The notes beneath the pieces were generated by a model. That model saw only the letters and a list, made by a program, of their open reading frames with translations, did not search any database and was not told the origin of the DNA. 64,000 bases of DNA from a virus: IMG/VR virus record IMGVR_UViG_3300033545_000002, positions 1-64,000 of that record. The stretch is one strand, 5' to 3'. The translations under genes were made by a program, and so were the position numbers. The first letter of the stretch is position 1; each line of letters starts with the position of its first letter. Positions 1 to 6,660 of this stretch are shown here, piece by piece.

Positions 1-94
1 CGAAATGTTTCGGCATCTTAGGGGGCAGTCCGCCGCGATGGATCTCATTATCTATAGCCTGCTTTATATCAATCCGCTTTATTTCGTTGTTCAT
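1..94 (-). CDS. Leftward gene, 5' part only (cut by window edge)
   Basis: An ATG at 94 opens a leftward reading frame that runs off the window after 31 codons without a stop. The peptide begins MNNEIKRIDIKQAIDNE and is charged, with no motif I recognise. It is divergent from the nuclease gene at 183, and the 88 bases between them hold promoter-like repeats. Function unknown. Confidence 0.5.
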   Translation of the reverse strand, partial: MNNEIKRIDIKQAIDNEIHRGGLPPKMPKHF

Positions 95-135
95 GGCTTT
101 GGTTTTATTTAATTAGAGAGAGGGGGGAGTAAATA

Positions 136-180
136 ATTCGTAATTTATTTGGTTGTTGGCGTTATTCGTAATACATTTGA
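136..180 (+). promoter_or_regulatory. Early promoter with tandem 17-bp motif
   Basis: ATTCGTAATTTATTTGG lies at 136-152 and a degenerate copy, ATTCGTAATACATTTGA, at 164-180. Read as a Bacteroidetes promoter, TTTG at 148-151 is 20 bases from TACATTTG at 172-179, which fits the known TTTG / TAnnTTTG layout. The same 17-mer recurs exactly at 778-794. The -7 box abuts the ATGs at 180 and 183, so the transcript would be nearly leaderless unless another start is used. Confidence 0.55.
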
Positions 181-182
181 TG

Positions 183-578
183 ATGAGCACGTACACTATT
201 TATTGTCTTATTGATCCCAGAACCAATCAGCCATATTACGTTGGCGCGTCATGGAATAAATACAGCTTGGCTAATCGGCTGGCGCGTCATGTGGGCCACG
301 CCAATTCGGACAAGCATGTTAGATATAAGTACAATAACATCACATCGCATCGGCATGAAATAGTTTATCAATTGCAAGAGCAAAGCATGCAGCCAATTAT
401 AAAAGCATTATTTGTGACAACGGCCGAAAATGTAGATACTAGTGAGGAATCGGCCTACAATCATTTAATAAAATTAGGCTTTGCTTTGCTTCAAGACAAA
501 TATAGGTTTTGTTACAATAAGAGATTTAAACATGGAACAACTGATCGAAAATTGGACCACGCCGCAGGCATTAGCTAA
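183..578 (+). CDS. GIY-YIG-like nuclease domain protein
   Basis: The 131-residue protein starts with the IYC...YYVG pattern of the GIY-YIG nuclease fold (residues ~5-20), followed by an R-L-A-R-H stretch where the family has its conserved Arg. GIY-YIG proteins cut DNA with a metal ion and in phages are often stand-alone homing or repair nucleases. The ATG at 183 is preferred because it just precedes the domain; the ATG at 180 is equivalent. The C-terminal half matches nothing I know. The gene overlaps the following HTH gene, suggesting coupled translation. The domain call is good, the biological role is not established. Confidence 0.6.
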   Translation: MSTYTIYCLIDPRTNQPYYVGASWNKYSLANRLARHVGHANSDKHVRYKYNNITSHRHEIVYQLQEQSMQPIIKALFVTTAENVDTSEESAYNHLIKLGFALLQDKYRFCYNKRFKHGTTDRKLDHAAGIS

Positions 579-735
579 AGAATTGAATATTAACCCATCT
601 GTGATATACGGCTGGATTAAAAAGAAACAGATCGTATCAAAGCAATTGCCGGGCGGAATAAATACGCTCAAGGTTAGGTATTTGGTGGATAAGTCCAGTC
701 AGCCGCCCATTCGTACACGCGGGAGAGTTTGGTAA
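532..735 (+). CDS. Small helix-turn-helix DNA-binding protein
   Basis: A 67-residue protein starting MEQLIENWTT. Residues ~8-35 (TPQALAKELNINPSVIYGWI) form a helix-turn-helix of the excisionase/MerR-like type, where the second helix reads DNA. A Lys-rich turn and a short basic tail follow. The start at 532 lies inside the end of the nuclease gene, giving a 47-base overlap. A role as an early regulator or excisionase-like factor is inferred from fold and size only. Confidence 0.6.
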   Translation: MEQLIENWTTPQALAKELNINPSVIYGWIKKKQIVSKQLPGGINTLKVRYLVDKSSQPPIRTRGRVW

Positions 736-777
736 ACTAAGTAGTTCCCCTTACTAAAATAAAATACCCATAACATT

Positions 778-821
778 ATTCGTAATTTATTTGGAATTAA
801 AGAAACCTCGCCATATCTTTA
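778..821 (+). promoter_or_regulatory. Second early promoter with the same 17-bp motif
   Basis: ATTCGTAATTTATTTGG at 778-794 is an exact repeat of 136-152. TTTG at 790-793 is followed after exactly 20 bases by TATCTTTA at 814-821, one base from the TAnnTTTG consensus. The predicted start near 825 leaves a leader of about 45 bases before the gene at 870. Same spacing and same upstream block as the first site suggest co-regulation. Confidence 0.55.
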
Positions 822-869
822 TATCAGAAACGAAAACAGAAAGATTAATAACCACTAAAACAGTTTACC

Positions 870-1121
870 ATGAAAGTATCATCAGACCATCTTGAAACGC
901 TTAGGGGTTGGGCTCTGCAACAAATGAAGGACGACAACATTTCTAAGGAAGATTGGGAGACGCTGTATTCTGGCTACACGGATCAGCGGAAAATAATGGA
1001 TTTTTACTGGTTTGCAACAAAGTCGGCCATTGCGTCAATGACCGTTCGCCCACTATTCTACCGATACGATGACAGTCATATCGAAACCGCCGTCCGCAAG
1101 TTGTACAAAGAAATTCAATAA
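870..1121 (+). CDS. Hypothetical early protein (83 aa)
   Basis: A soluble acidic protein starting MKVSSDHLETLRGWALQ, rich in Trp, Tyr and Asp, with a helix-forming pattern and no recognised motif. It is the first gene behind the promoter at 778-821 and so probably leads the early operon. Function unknown. Confidence 0.6.
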   Translation: MKVSSDHLETLRGWALQQMKDDNISKEDWETLYSGYTDQRKIMDFYWFATKSAIASMTVRPLFYRYDDSHIETAVRKLYKEIQ

Positions 1122-1157
1122 CCATTTTAAATAACGAATTAAAAACTAAGAGACACA

Positions 1158-1388
1158 ATGGATAATTGGGTAAACATCAAAGCCAGAAGGCCAGATAAAG
1201 GGCAGATGGTTCTTATATATGAACCTTCCCCAAGCGGAGAATTGTACGAGGGTACTATGTTTGTATCGCATTGGGAGAAAACAGACGGACTTAGTGATCG
1301 GAAGTGGGCATTCCCCGATTTTCAGGACGAACAGCCAAGCTACTATTACCCTACCCATTGGATGCCGCTACCACCTAAGCCCCTTTAA
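1158..1388 (+). CDS. DUF551 family protein
   Basis: The 76-residue protein shows the DUF551 signature: an N-terminal W-V-N/S block (DNWVNIKARRPDKGQMVLIY), a central SHW segment, and the C-terminal THWMPLPPKPL. DUF551 proteins are small and common in phages and prophages, with no known function. The family match is clear from the C-terminal HWMPLP motif. It lies in the early array in the same orientation as its neighbours. Confidence 0.8.
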   Translation: MDNWVNIKARRPDKGQMVLIYEPSPSGELYEGTMFVSHWEKTDGLSDRKWAFPDFQDEQPSYYYPTHWMPLPPKPL

Positions 1389-1425
1389 CACTAACCTCTA
1401 ATTATTAATTATAAATCAATCTGTT

Positions 1426-1476
1426 ATGAATAATGATCTTGTGTCTTGGTCAACTGGATCGACTGGCCCTAATTAA
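1426..1476 (+). CDS. Possible 16-codon leader peptide
   Basis: ATG at 1426 opens a 16-codon frame (MNNDLVSWSTGSTGPN) preceded by the same AT-rich leader type seen before other genes here. It sits in a 136-base gap with no larger gene. It could be a leader peptide, a real microprotein or chance; conservation in related phages would decide. Confidence 0.2.
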   Translation: MNNDLVSWSTGSTGPN

Positions 1477-1524
1477 TCTCTCTCTTTATTTAATCAAAAA
1501 TAAGACCTATAAATTAAAATAGTT

Positions 1525-1734
1525 ATGAACACCAAACAGCAAGATAGATTTTTTGTTGCCTTCGATCACCAAGCAAAAGCAGAAGGTAACGAATATCAAT
1601 GGCAACTGCGCAGACGTCAGGTTGGCCGATCTTCCAAATTGATTATGTCACTTATCTCTGAAGAAGAAGCCATTAAAGAGTGCGCACATTGGAATAAAAA
1701 TCACTCTGATGATATAGAAGTCCTGAGTACCTAA
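1525..1734 (+). CDS. Hypothetical early protein (69 aa)
   Basis: A small charged protein starting MNTKQQDRFFVAFDHQAKAEG, with alternating beta-type segments and an acidic tail. The N-terminal half (FFVAFDHQ...WQLRRRQVGRSSKLI...SEEEAIKECA) looks like a compact alpha/beta domain in which a lysine/arginine-rich strand precedes a helix. No family recognised. Same direction as its neighbours. Confidence 0.55.
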   Translation: MNTKQQDRFFVAFDHQAKAEGNEYQWQLRRRQVGRSSKLIMSLISEEEAIKECAHWNKNHSDDIEVLST

Positions 1735-1789
1735 CCTTCTGCTTTTGGAAGGATTGAAAAGCGAGAGCATTGAAGTTTATCAAAACAAT

Positions 1790-1873
1790 ATGAAAGAGCT
1801 TCGCCGAATGGCTCAATTGGCAGATGCTTATAACAAACGAATTAAAGCCGACCAAGCATGTCAAAAATCTTAG
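1790..1873 (+). CDS. Possible 27-aa helical peptide
   Basis: ATG at 1790 opens a frame (MKELRRMAQLADAYNKRIKA...) ending at TAG 1871-1873, overlapping the next gene by 16 bases. The frame stays open upstream to about 1730 with coding-like residues but no ATG, so a TTG start near 1745 is possible. The peptide would be one basic amphipathic helix. Weak support. Confidence 0.3.
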   Translation: MKELRRMAQLADAYNKRIKADQACQKS

Positions 1874-2463
1874 TGGCCTGCGAAGAATCTCAAGTCGTTT
1901 GTTCAGCGTTCCGCGCTAAAGGAGATGAGGCTTATAGCTGTGATATATCCCCGTGTTCCGGAGGACATCCGGAATGGCATATTCAAAAAGATGTTCGAGA
2001 TGTATTGCGCCATGATATTATCAGTCCATTTAATTGTGAATGGGAGATGGTGATTTGTTTTCCGCCGTGTACGGATTTAGCTGTAAGTGGCGCACGCTGG
2101 TTCAAAGAAAAGATTGAAGACGGACGCCAACAAATAAGTATACGTTTCTTCAACTTCTTTACTAACCTGCAGAATCCAAAGGTAGCTATAGAAAACCCTA
2201 TAGGCATCATGTCAACTCTTTACCGTAAGCCTGATCAAATCATACAACCGTGGCAATTCGGACATGGAGAAACAAAAGCTACTTGCTTATGGTTAAAAGG
2301 ATTGCCACTCCTAAACCCTACCAACATCGTCGAAGGACGAGAGGGCAAAGTATGGCGAATGGCTCCATCAGAACATCGTGCTAAAATGCGTTCTAAGGCT
2401 TGGCTTAAACGAGCATTTGATGTGGTATCTGTTAAATTCATTTCTCCTGCCGATATTAACTAA
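1858..2463 (+). CDS. Phage DNA methylase-like protein
   Basis: The 201-residue protein begins KILVACEESQVVCSAFRAKG and continues with SCDISPCSGG, then WEMVICFPPCTDLAVSGARWF, NPKVAIENPIGI, and IIQPWQFGHGETKATCLWLKGLP. This is a well-known phage family usually annotated as a DNA (cytosine-5) methylase-like protein: a Rossmann-type start, a PPC motif like the catalytic loop of C5 methylases, and an ENP motif. True methyltransferase activity is unproven for many members. It probably protects phage DNA or acts in nucleotide modification. It directly precedes the DUF4326 gene with 2 bases between them. Confidence 0.7.
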   Translation: MSKILVACEESQVVCSAFRAKGDEAYSCDISPCSGGHPEWHIQKDVRDVLRHDIISPFNCEWEMVICFPPCTDLAVSGARWFKEKIEDGRQQISIRFFNFFTNLQNPKVAIENPIGIMSTLYRKPDQIIQPWQFGHGETKATCLWLKGLPLLNPTNIVEGREGKVWRMAPSEHRAKMRSKAWLKRAFDVVSVKFISPADIN

Positions 2464-2465
2464 TC

Positions 2466-2765
2466 ATGAATACAACTATTGTTAACATCAAACACGACCA
2501 ACATTGGGATGTATATATCGGTAGAGCGGGTAAGGGCCAAGATGGTTATTTTGGCAATCCATTTAGACTAGGCAAAGATGAATCAAGAGGTGCTACATTA
2601 GAAAGATATAGAGAATACTTTCATAATCGTATTGCTACTGATCCTGAATTTAAGCACCGTATACACAATCTTAAAGGAAGAGTATTAGGATGTTTCTGTA
2701 AGCCTCATCCTTGTCACGGCGATATAATCATTGAATATCTTAATAATCTGAAGGACAATCAATAA
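2466..2765 (+). CDS. DUF4326 family protein
   Basis: The 99-residue protein carries the DUF4326 pattern: IGRAGKGQDGYFGNPF near residue 18, then RYREYF, and the C-terminal LKGRVLGCFCKPHPCHGDIIIEYL with three conserved Cys and His. DUF4326 proteins are frequent in phages; the Cys/His cluster suggests metal binding or a catalytic pocket, but the function is unknown. It follows the methylase-like gene with a 2-base gap, so the two are probably co-translated. Confidence 0.8.
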   Translation: MNTTIVNIKHDQHWDVYIGRAGKGQDGYFGNPFRLGKDESRGATLERYREYFHNRIATDPEFKHRIHNLKGRVLGCFCKPHPCHGDIIIEYLNNLKDNQ

Positions 2766-2792
2766 TCACCCTTATTTTAAATACGGTTTAAT

Positions 2793-3005
2793 ATGAGACA
2801 GAAAACAGCATACGCAGTATTTACCCTTACAAATTCAGGATTGGATTACATGGTAAAGGGCAACTTTGGGAACGATAAGCCAGCCGCCAATAATTGGGCC
2901 GATTTCCACAAAAACGATACAGGTTATACTGAATGGCGATGCACTCCTGAATCGGAGGTTCCCAAATATCCACACGGATTATTTGTCAAAGAAGTAAAAT
3001 ATTAG
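2793..3005 (+). CDS. Hypothetical early protein (70 aa)
   Basis: A small basic/aromatic protein starting MRQKTAYAVFTLTNSGLDYM. The order of beta-prone segments followed by KYPHGLFVKEVKY suggests a compact all-beta fold, but no family is recognised. Its stop is 3 bases before the next start. Confidence 0.55.
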   Translation: MRQKTAYAVFTLTNSGLDYMVKGNFGNDKPAANNWADFHKNDTGYTEWRCTPESEVPKYPHGLFVKEVKY

Positions 3006-3008
3006 GTT

Positions 3009-3215
3009 ATGAAGAATAAAGGCAGGAGACACAAAGCCGCCTACCGTGAAGACATGGCCGGAGTGCTGAATTGCAAGGGCGCTCTAACACATATCACAAG
3101 ACCTATCACTAGCATATCTCCAAAGGGTCGTGCGATAGGCAAGTTCCTCAAAAAGAAGTGGTCTAAGAGGGTTAGAGGATATTTCAAATCACAAACAAAA
3201 GACATAATATGTTAA
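3009..3215 (+). CDS. Hypothetical very basic protein (68 aa)
   Basis: A strongly basic protein (MKNKGRRHKAAYREDMAG...KFLKKKWSKRVRGYFKSQ) with Lys/Arg clusters at both ends, consistent with nucleic-acid binding. No family recognised. It overlaps the next gene by 7 bases. Confidence 0.5.
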   Translation: MKNKGRRHKAAYREDMAGVLNCKGALTHITRPITSISPKGRAIGKFLKKKWSKRVRGYFKSQTKDIIC

Positions 3216-3409
3216 ACCCCGAATGTGTTGACTACAGTCAAGGCAAAATTAAGATAGTCTTTACGGATGATGCCGTAGACCATGCCTTGACTGTTTATCT
3301 TACCGAGGATGATGCGTTTAGGCTTGCACAGATGCTAATCAACAAAACAAATTGGCCTGCCAGAAAAGCCAGACAAGGCCGTCACGATCCATTTGTCATC
3401 CACTTCTAA
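3209..3409 (+). CDS. Hypothetical early protein (66 aa)
   Basis: A mostly beta/alpha protein (GKIKIVFTDDAVDHALTVYL TEDDAFRLAQMLINK). The DHALTVYLTEDDAFRLA segment looks like a strand-turn-helix unit with an acidic surface. No family recognised. Its start lies inside the end of the basic gene before it, so the pair may be coupled. Confidence 0.5.
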   Translation: MLNPECVDYSQGKIKIVFTDDAVDHALTVYLTEDDAFRLAQMLINKTNWPARKARQGRHDPFVIHF

Positions 3410-3463
3410 CCCTCAGTAAAAATACTCTCCTTACAATTAATTTTTTAAAACACTACAGTATTT

Positions 3464-3892
3464 ATGAGCGATAATAAAATGACGCCGGGTCCGTGGGTAG
3501 CGGGCGGTTCTTTTCCATACAAAGGAAATGAAGGGTATATATTTTCTACTGCTTCTCGGCCTGAAGTATTGGTTTGCAAGACATTTGGTAACAAAGACGA
3601 AAACTCTCCGCCATTAGATGAGCAGTTTGAAAATTCAAAGGCCATAACATCCGCCATCAATTCCACCTACGGCAAAAACATTAACCCTGAGAGTGTACCT
3701 GATTTGCTCGAAGCGTTAAAGGGTATTGTGGCAAGAGAAGAAAAGGCATACGCGGGGCGGAAACAATCTGCTGATCATTTCAATAATAACACTCCGGGAG
3801 TAGGGATAAAATTCGATTACGAGACCCCTGCTGCAATGCCACAATGGATTTATGAAGCCAAAGCAGCTATAGCTAAAGCTCAATTACATTAA
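3464..3892 (+). CDS. Phage protein with TPGPW / PDLLEALK motifs
   Basis: The 142-residue protein starts MSDNKMTPGPWVAGGSF and later has SVPDLLEALKGIVAREE. The TPGPW opening combined with a PDLLEAL helix is typical of a widespread family of small early phage proteins of unknown function. A Lys-rich spacer and an IYEAKAAIAKA helix end it. Family membership is by motif only. Confidence 0.6.
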   Translation: MSDNKMTPGPWVAGGSFPYKGNEGYIFSTASRPEVLVCKTFGNKDENSPPLDEQFENSKAITSAINSTYGKNINPESVPDLLEALKGIVAREEKAYAGRKQSADHFNNNTPGVGIKFDYETPAAMPQWIYEAKAAIAKAQLH

Positions 3893-3918
3893 ATCATCCA
3901 CTATTTAAATATGATATT

Positions 3919-4104
3919 ATGACAAAAAGGGAATTGCTCATCATCTTTGATACGCTTAGTTGGGCAACGGATCAAATAGATGATATTATAGGGCAAGGGC
4001 CAGATGATGAGAAATATTGGAAAAAAATAATGAGAAGAGCCCAAAAGTCTTTCGATATTGTCGCCAAAGAAATCCAAAAACGAAATAGGAAACGAAATCA
4101 ATAA
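3919..4104 (+). CDS. Hypothetical early protein (61 aa)
   Basis: A short helical protein (MTKRELLIIFDTLSWATDQID...) with an acidic middle and a very basic C-terminal tail (KEIQKRNRKRNQ) that could bind nucleic acid. No family recognised. Confidence 0.5.
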   Translation: MTKRELLIIFDTLSWATDQIDDIIGQGPDDEKYWKKIMRRAQKSFDIVAKEIQKRNRKRNQ

Positions 4105-4126
4105 AACAGTAAAATAAACGTTTATT

Positions 4127-4399
4127 ATGGATAATTTAAAATCATCGGCGTATCGGTTGCATTGCGGCTGCATACCGGATGCGTCAGGTTACGGATATTG
4201 CCCTGAATGCGAGCTAAAACTAAAGGAAAAGATTTGGAGGCAGATGAGCCATGAAAAGCGCCAATACGATAGGCATTTCGCACCAGCGCAAAGCGCGGTA
4301 TTGGATAAATCAATACGCTATGGTGAGCCGTCTGGTTGCTCCTGTCACATTAATCCACCGTGCAGTTATTGCACAAATAAAACCGACGAAGATGAATAA
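4127..4399 (+). CDS. Small Cys-rich, probably zinc-binding protein
   Basis: Ninety residues with Cys pairs: HCGCIP and YCPECE in the N-terminal third, and GCSCHINPPCSYC near the C terminus. Two CxxC-type pairs suggest a zinc ribbon or knuckle for binding nucleic acid or protein. The stop overlaps the start of the next gene. Function unknown. Confidence 0.55.
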   Translation: MDNLKSSAYRLHCGCIPDASGYGYCPECELKLKEKIWRQMSHEKRQYDRHFAPAQSAVLDKSIRYGEPSGCSCHINPPCSYCTNKTDEDE

Positions 4400-4643
4400 A
4401 AGCACCACTTGGGATAAAGTAGAAGCCTACGCCAGATATGAATTAAAGCTATTGCTGGATCAATGTACAGAACAGCAATTGCTTACATTCAAACGAATGT
4501 ACTCACACACGGACTCATCGCTGGAAATATATAAGATAGTAGACGCAATGACATGGGACAAAATAAAACACGCCATGTACCAATGCGAAAATTCTATAAA
4601 ATCAAATAAGGCTAAAGCCGTACTCGAAGAAGCCAATAAATAA
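4392..4643 (+). CDS. Hypothetical early protein (83 aa)
   Basis: I use the ATG at 4392 (MNKSTTWDKVEAYARYELK), which overlaps the end of the zinc-binding gene; a longer upstream frame is an out-of-context extension. The protein is helical with two W-D-K-(V/I)-(E/K) repeats, at the start and near residue 57, hinting at an internal duplication. No family recognised. Confidence 0.5.
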   Translation: MNKSTTWDKVEAYARYELKLLLDQCTEQQLLTFKRMYSHTDSSLEIYKIVDAMTWDKIKHAMYQCENSIKSNKAKAVLEEANK

Positions 4644-4663
4644 CCTCTTAAATATAAATCGTT

Positions 4664-4915
4664 ATGAAGATTGAATTAAGCAAAGAAACCTCGGTGAACA
4701 AAAAGACTGGCGATCCATCCATTTACTATTGGGTTAGAGCCTTTGAGGGGGATGACCCTATCTTCAGGAAAGACTACGTTACAGAATGCTTTTGGGAGGA
4801 AGATGCCGCCAAAAGATTCTATGAAGGTTGCAAAAAGCACCTTGAAAAGTACGGTACATACGCCAGCCAGACCGAAACGCTATTGTCCGAAACCATTGAA
4901 CTTACCACAGCATGA
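4664..4915 (+). CDS. Hypothetical early protein (83 aa)
   Basis: A charged protein (MKIELSKETSVNKKTGDPSI...) with beta-strand pattern followed by a Lys-rich helix. No family recognised. Its stop overlaps the start of the next small gene as ATGA at 4912-4915, a sign of translational coupling. Confidence 0.55.
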   Translation: MKIELSKETSVNKKTGDPSIYYWVRAFEGDDPIFRKDYVTECFWEEDAAKRFYEGCKKHLEKYGTYASQTETLLSETIELTTA

Positions 4916-5052
4916 CACGCGCTCAAACACTCGAAAAGAAGATAGCCAGAAGTGCCACTATCGTAAAATGGTCTTTTATCGGCCTGATGGCAGTATTAGC
5001 AGGAGAGATTGGATACTTGGCTTATGTGTGCTATATCCTGGTAAAGCATTAA
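4912..5052 (+). CDS. 46-aa single-span membrane protein
   Basis: ATG at 4912 shares ATGA with the stop of the preceding gene. The frame reads MTRAQTLEKKIARSATIVKW, then a hydrophobic segment from about residue 21 to 44 and a Lys-His end. This fits a small inner-membrane protein with a basic cytoplasmic N terminus. A longer frame overlapping here in another phase lacks such context and is discarded. Possible roles include superinfection exclusion or a lysis accessory, not shown. Confidence 0.6.
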   Translation: MTRAQTLEKKIARSATIVKWSFIGLMAVLAGEIGYLAYVCYILVKH

Positions 5053-5077
5053 TCCTCATCAAACAAATCTATAAGAA

Positions 5078-5296
5078 ATGACTAAGGAAGCATTGCAGGA
5101 GCAACACCGAATGATTATCAGCCTTAGCGACGGGTCAAGCGAAGACCCTACAAAACTAAGCATTGAATACGCTATTAGTGTGCTGAAAGAACTGGAGAAT
5201 GCCGATTACCAGATTATTACAGAGGATGGAGTTATATGCATTCCGCAAGGCACGATTTCCGATAAGATAAAACATCTCAAAGTTCTCCTTAAATAG
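5078..5296 (+). CDS. Hypothetical early protein (72 aa)
   Basis: The last rightward gene of the early array. The protein (MTKEALQEQHRMIISLSDGS...) is acidic and helical with a short beta hairpin (YQIITEDGVICIPQG). No family recognised. A strong terminator follows within 30 bases. Confidence 0.55.
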   Translation: MTKEALQEQHRMIISLSDGSSEDPTKLSIEYAISVLKELENADYQIITEDGVICIPQGTISDKIKHLKVLLK

Positions 5297-5323
5297 CGAC
5301 GGTTTGATGGCTTTGGTTATAGG

Positions 5324-5346
5324 CCCTCCTTATTGGAGGGTTTTTT
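5324..5346 (+). terminator. Intrinsic terminator closing the early operon
   Basis: A perfect 6-bp stem (CCCTCC / GGAGGG) with a TTATT loop is followed at once by TTTTTT. It ends rightward transcription from the early genes. It lies between convergent genes: the stop codon of the leftward gene at 5330 falls inside the loop/stem. Confidence 0.85.
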
Positions 5347-5524
5347 CTTTTGTCGTCAAGCATTTGCATAGTTCTATCAGGTTCTTGTCAAATAGTTCAC
5401 TGCCGCCATTTGGGGGGCCATACTTCTTACAGAATAGCGAAATGAGGGTATCGCAGCATTTAACATGAAAAGAGCTTGTAGAGGTTTCTATGGCCTTCAA
5501 AACCCAGTTAAATGATTCGTTCAT
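5330..5524 (-). CDS. Hypothetical protein (64 aa)
   Basis: A leftward gene starting MNESFNWVLKAIETSTS, with four Cys including CC and CKC, ending inside the early-operon terminator. It is the last gene of the leftward operon begun at 8146. Cys spacing does not match a zinc motif I know. Function unknown. Confidence 0.45.
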   Translation of the reverse strand: MNESFNWVLKAIETSTSSFHVKCCDTLISLFCKKYGPPNGGSELFDKNLIELCKCLTTKEKTLQ

Positions 5525-5555
5525 GGAGTTGTATTTAGTAGTTTATGTGGCTTTT

Positions 5556-6059
5556 CTATTTACAGTACAGTATTTTTCGCAGTTGCTTGATTTCATTGGG
5601 GGTGAGTGGGCAAACATCACCAGCGGATCGGTTTAAAAGAGTTATATCTACAGCTTCGACGCCGCCGCCGCGCACCGCCATCCACTTGTCGTAAATATGA
5701 AAGCTTTCAATGAAAAATTGGTTAGGAGTACCGTCAAATCCGTATCCCACCCGATCCCCTACCGTAAATACTTCTCCATCTGAAAGACGCTTGACGGAGT
5801 GGATAGGCCAATTGGACACCACGGCGATATTCCAAAAGTGATGTCGGCGGTCCACCCGACCAATAGGCATGTCGGACATCGATCGCCGATCTTCGTAGGA
5901 AAGAATCTCCCATTCTGGCTTTGGCCGGTGCATATGTGCCCAATAGTCTTTGTATTCAGATATGAATCTGTCAAGTTCTGGATGAACTTGGGAACCCGGG
6001 GCATAAGCAAACCAGCAAAAATCTTTCACAGTTTTATCATCCCATTTAAATTCACTCAT
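5556..6059 (-). CDS. Hypothetical protein (167 aa), KOW/SH3-like beta content
   Basis: The start is placed at the ATG at 6059 (MSEFKWDDKTVKDFCWFAY); the frame is open further upstream but crosses a terminator there. The centre reads SVKRLSDGEVFTVGDRVGYG, a pattern seen in small phage proteins that carry a KOW- or SH3-like beta barrel. The C-terminal PLTPNEIKQLRKIL is helical. No specific family recognised. It follows a terminator, so expression may need read-through or its own promoter. Confidence 0.55.
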   Translation of the reverse strand: MSEFKWDDKTVKDFCWFAYAPGSQVHPELDRFISEYKDYWAHMHRPKPEWEILSYEDRRSMSDMPIGRVDRRHHFWNIAVVSNWPIHSVKRLSDGEVFTVGDRVGYGFDGTPNQFFIESFHIYDKWMAVRGGGVEAVDITLLNRSAGDVCPLTPNEIKQLRKILYCK

Positions 6060-6084
6060 ACAACTGGTGTATTTTAAGATTAGT

Positions 6085-6118
6085 AAAAAGAGGGGCCAAC
6101 TATGAAGATAGTAGCCCC
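6085..6118 (-). terminator. Leftward intrinsic terminator
   Basis: Read leftward, GGGGC at 6118-6114 and GCCCC at 6096-6092 close a hairpin that also contains a 5-bp ACTAT/ATAGT pair, and a T-rich tract follows at 6089-6085. It lies just upstream of the gene starting at 6059, so it may limit read-through from genes to the right. Confidence 0.6.
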
Positions 6119-6510
6119 GTTCCATTAAACCTTATCCTATGAAAAAATTGCCGTGTTTAAAGAGGGAGAGGCCACCATTCAGCCCCTCCCAGAAATCAAC
6201 GATTGCTTGCCGGACCCAGATAAGGATCACTCCTATTCCGGGTCTTTGTGAGCCTGCTGTCAGGGTATGAAGTTGCAACTTCACATGGTCCGCACGTACC
6301 TTCATCAGCATAGGCAGATTTACGGATACCACTCACATAAGGCTGGATGATCAGTCCTCTGGCCTTATAAGTTTTAAAAATAGCGTCCGGGAGCGGTGTG
6401 CTTACGTATGATTTCTCACTTAGGGTTTACACCAGACCTACCCCCTCTCCTGACCACCATTTTTGCAGGAACTCGCAGGGCTGTTACCTCCCCAAGCTCT
6501 CCTACGATCT
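6119..6510. other. About 390-base stretch with no convincing gene
   Basis: No frame here has a good start and a recognisable product. Leftward, one frame gives a plausible peptide (YKARGLIIQPYVSGIRKSAY and on to a stop near 6192) but lacks an ATG and is cut by TAA upstream; another frame (6132-6332) starts with GTG only. This may be a decayed gene or an untranslated RNA segment. I see no tRNA. Confidence 0.4.
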
Positions 6511-6636
6511 TTAATATCCCGAATACCTACCTGAAGTTGCCGGGCATCCCATTCGCCTGCCGCTGCTGCATCCGGTAAAAATAATCGATATAATGAGAAG
6601 AAATAAAATCCCTACGGCCATTGATGTACGTTTCAT
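6511..6636 (-). CDS. 41-aa lipoprotein
   Basis: ATG at 6636 opens MKRTSMAVGILFLLIISIIF followed by T-G-C: a basic start, a ~15-residue hydrophobic core and a lipobox whose Cys is residue 23. The mature part (CSSGRRMGCPATSGRYSGY) is only 19 residues with a second Cys. It would be exported by Sec and lipid-modified. Very short lipoproteins like this are common in Bacteroidetes and in phage lysis modules (Rz1-type outer-membrane spanin subunits), but it is not next to the lysis cassette. Confidence 0.7.
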   Translation of the reverse strand: MKRTSMAVGILFLLIISIIFTGCSSGRRMGCPATSGRYSGY

Positions 6637-6660
6637 TTATGAGGGGTTTTAGTGTACGGT

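Noticed and set aside
1983-2441. Leftward frames across the methylase-like gene
   Set aside because: Shadows of a gene with a recognised family pattern.
4743-5081. 112-codon plus-strand frame
   Set aside because: Out of phase with the 4664-4915 gene and with the coupled 46-codon membrane gene, both of which have better context.
6161-6192. GC-rich inverted repeat as a terminator
   Set aside because: The stem is imperfect and no T tract follows on either strand.
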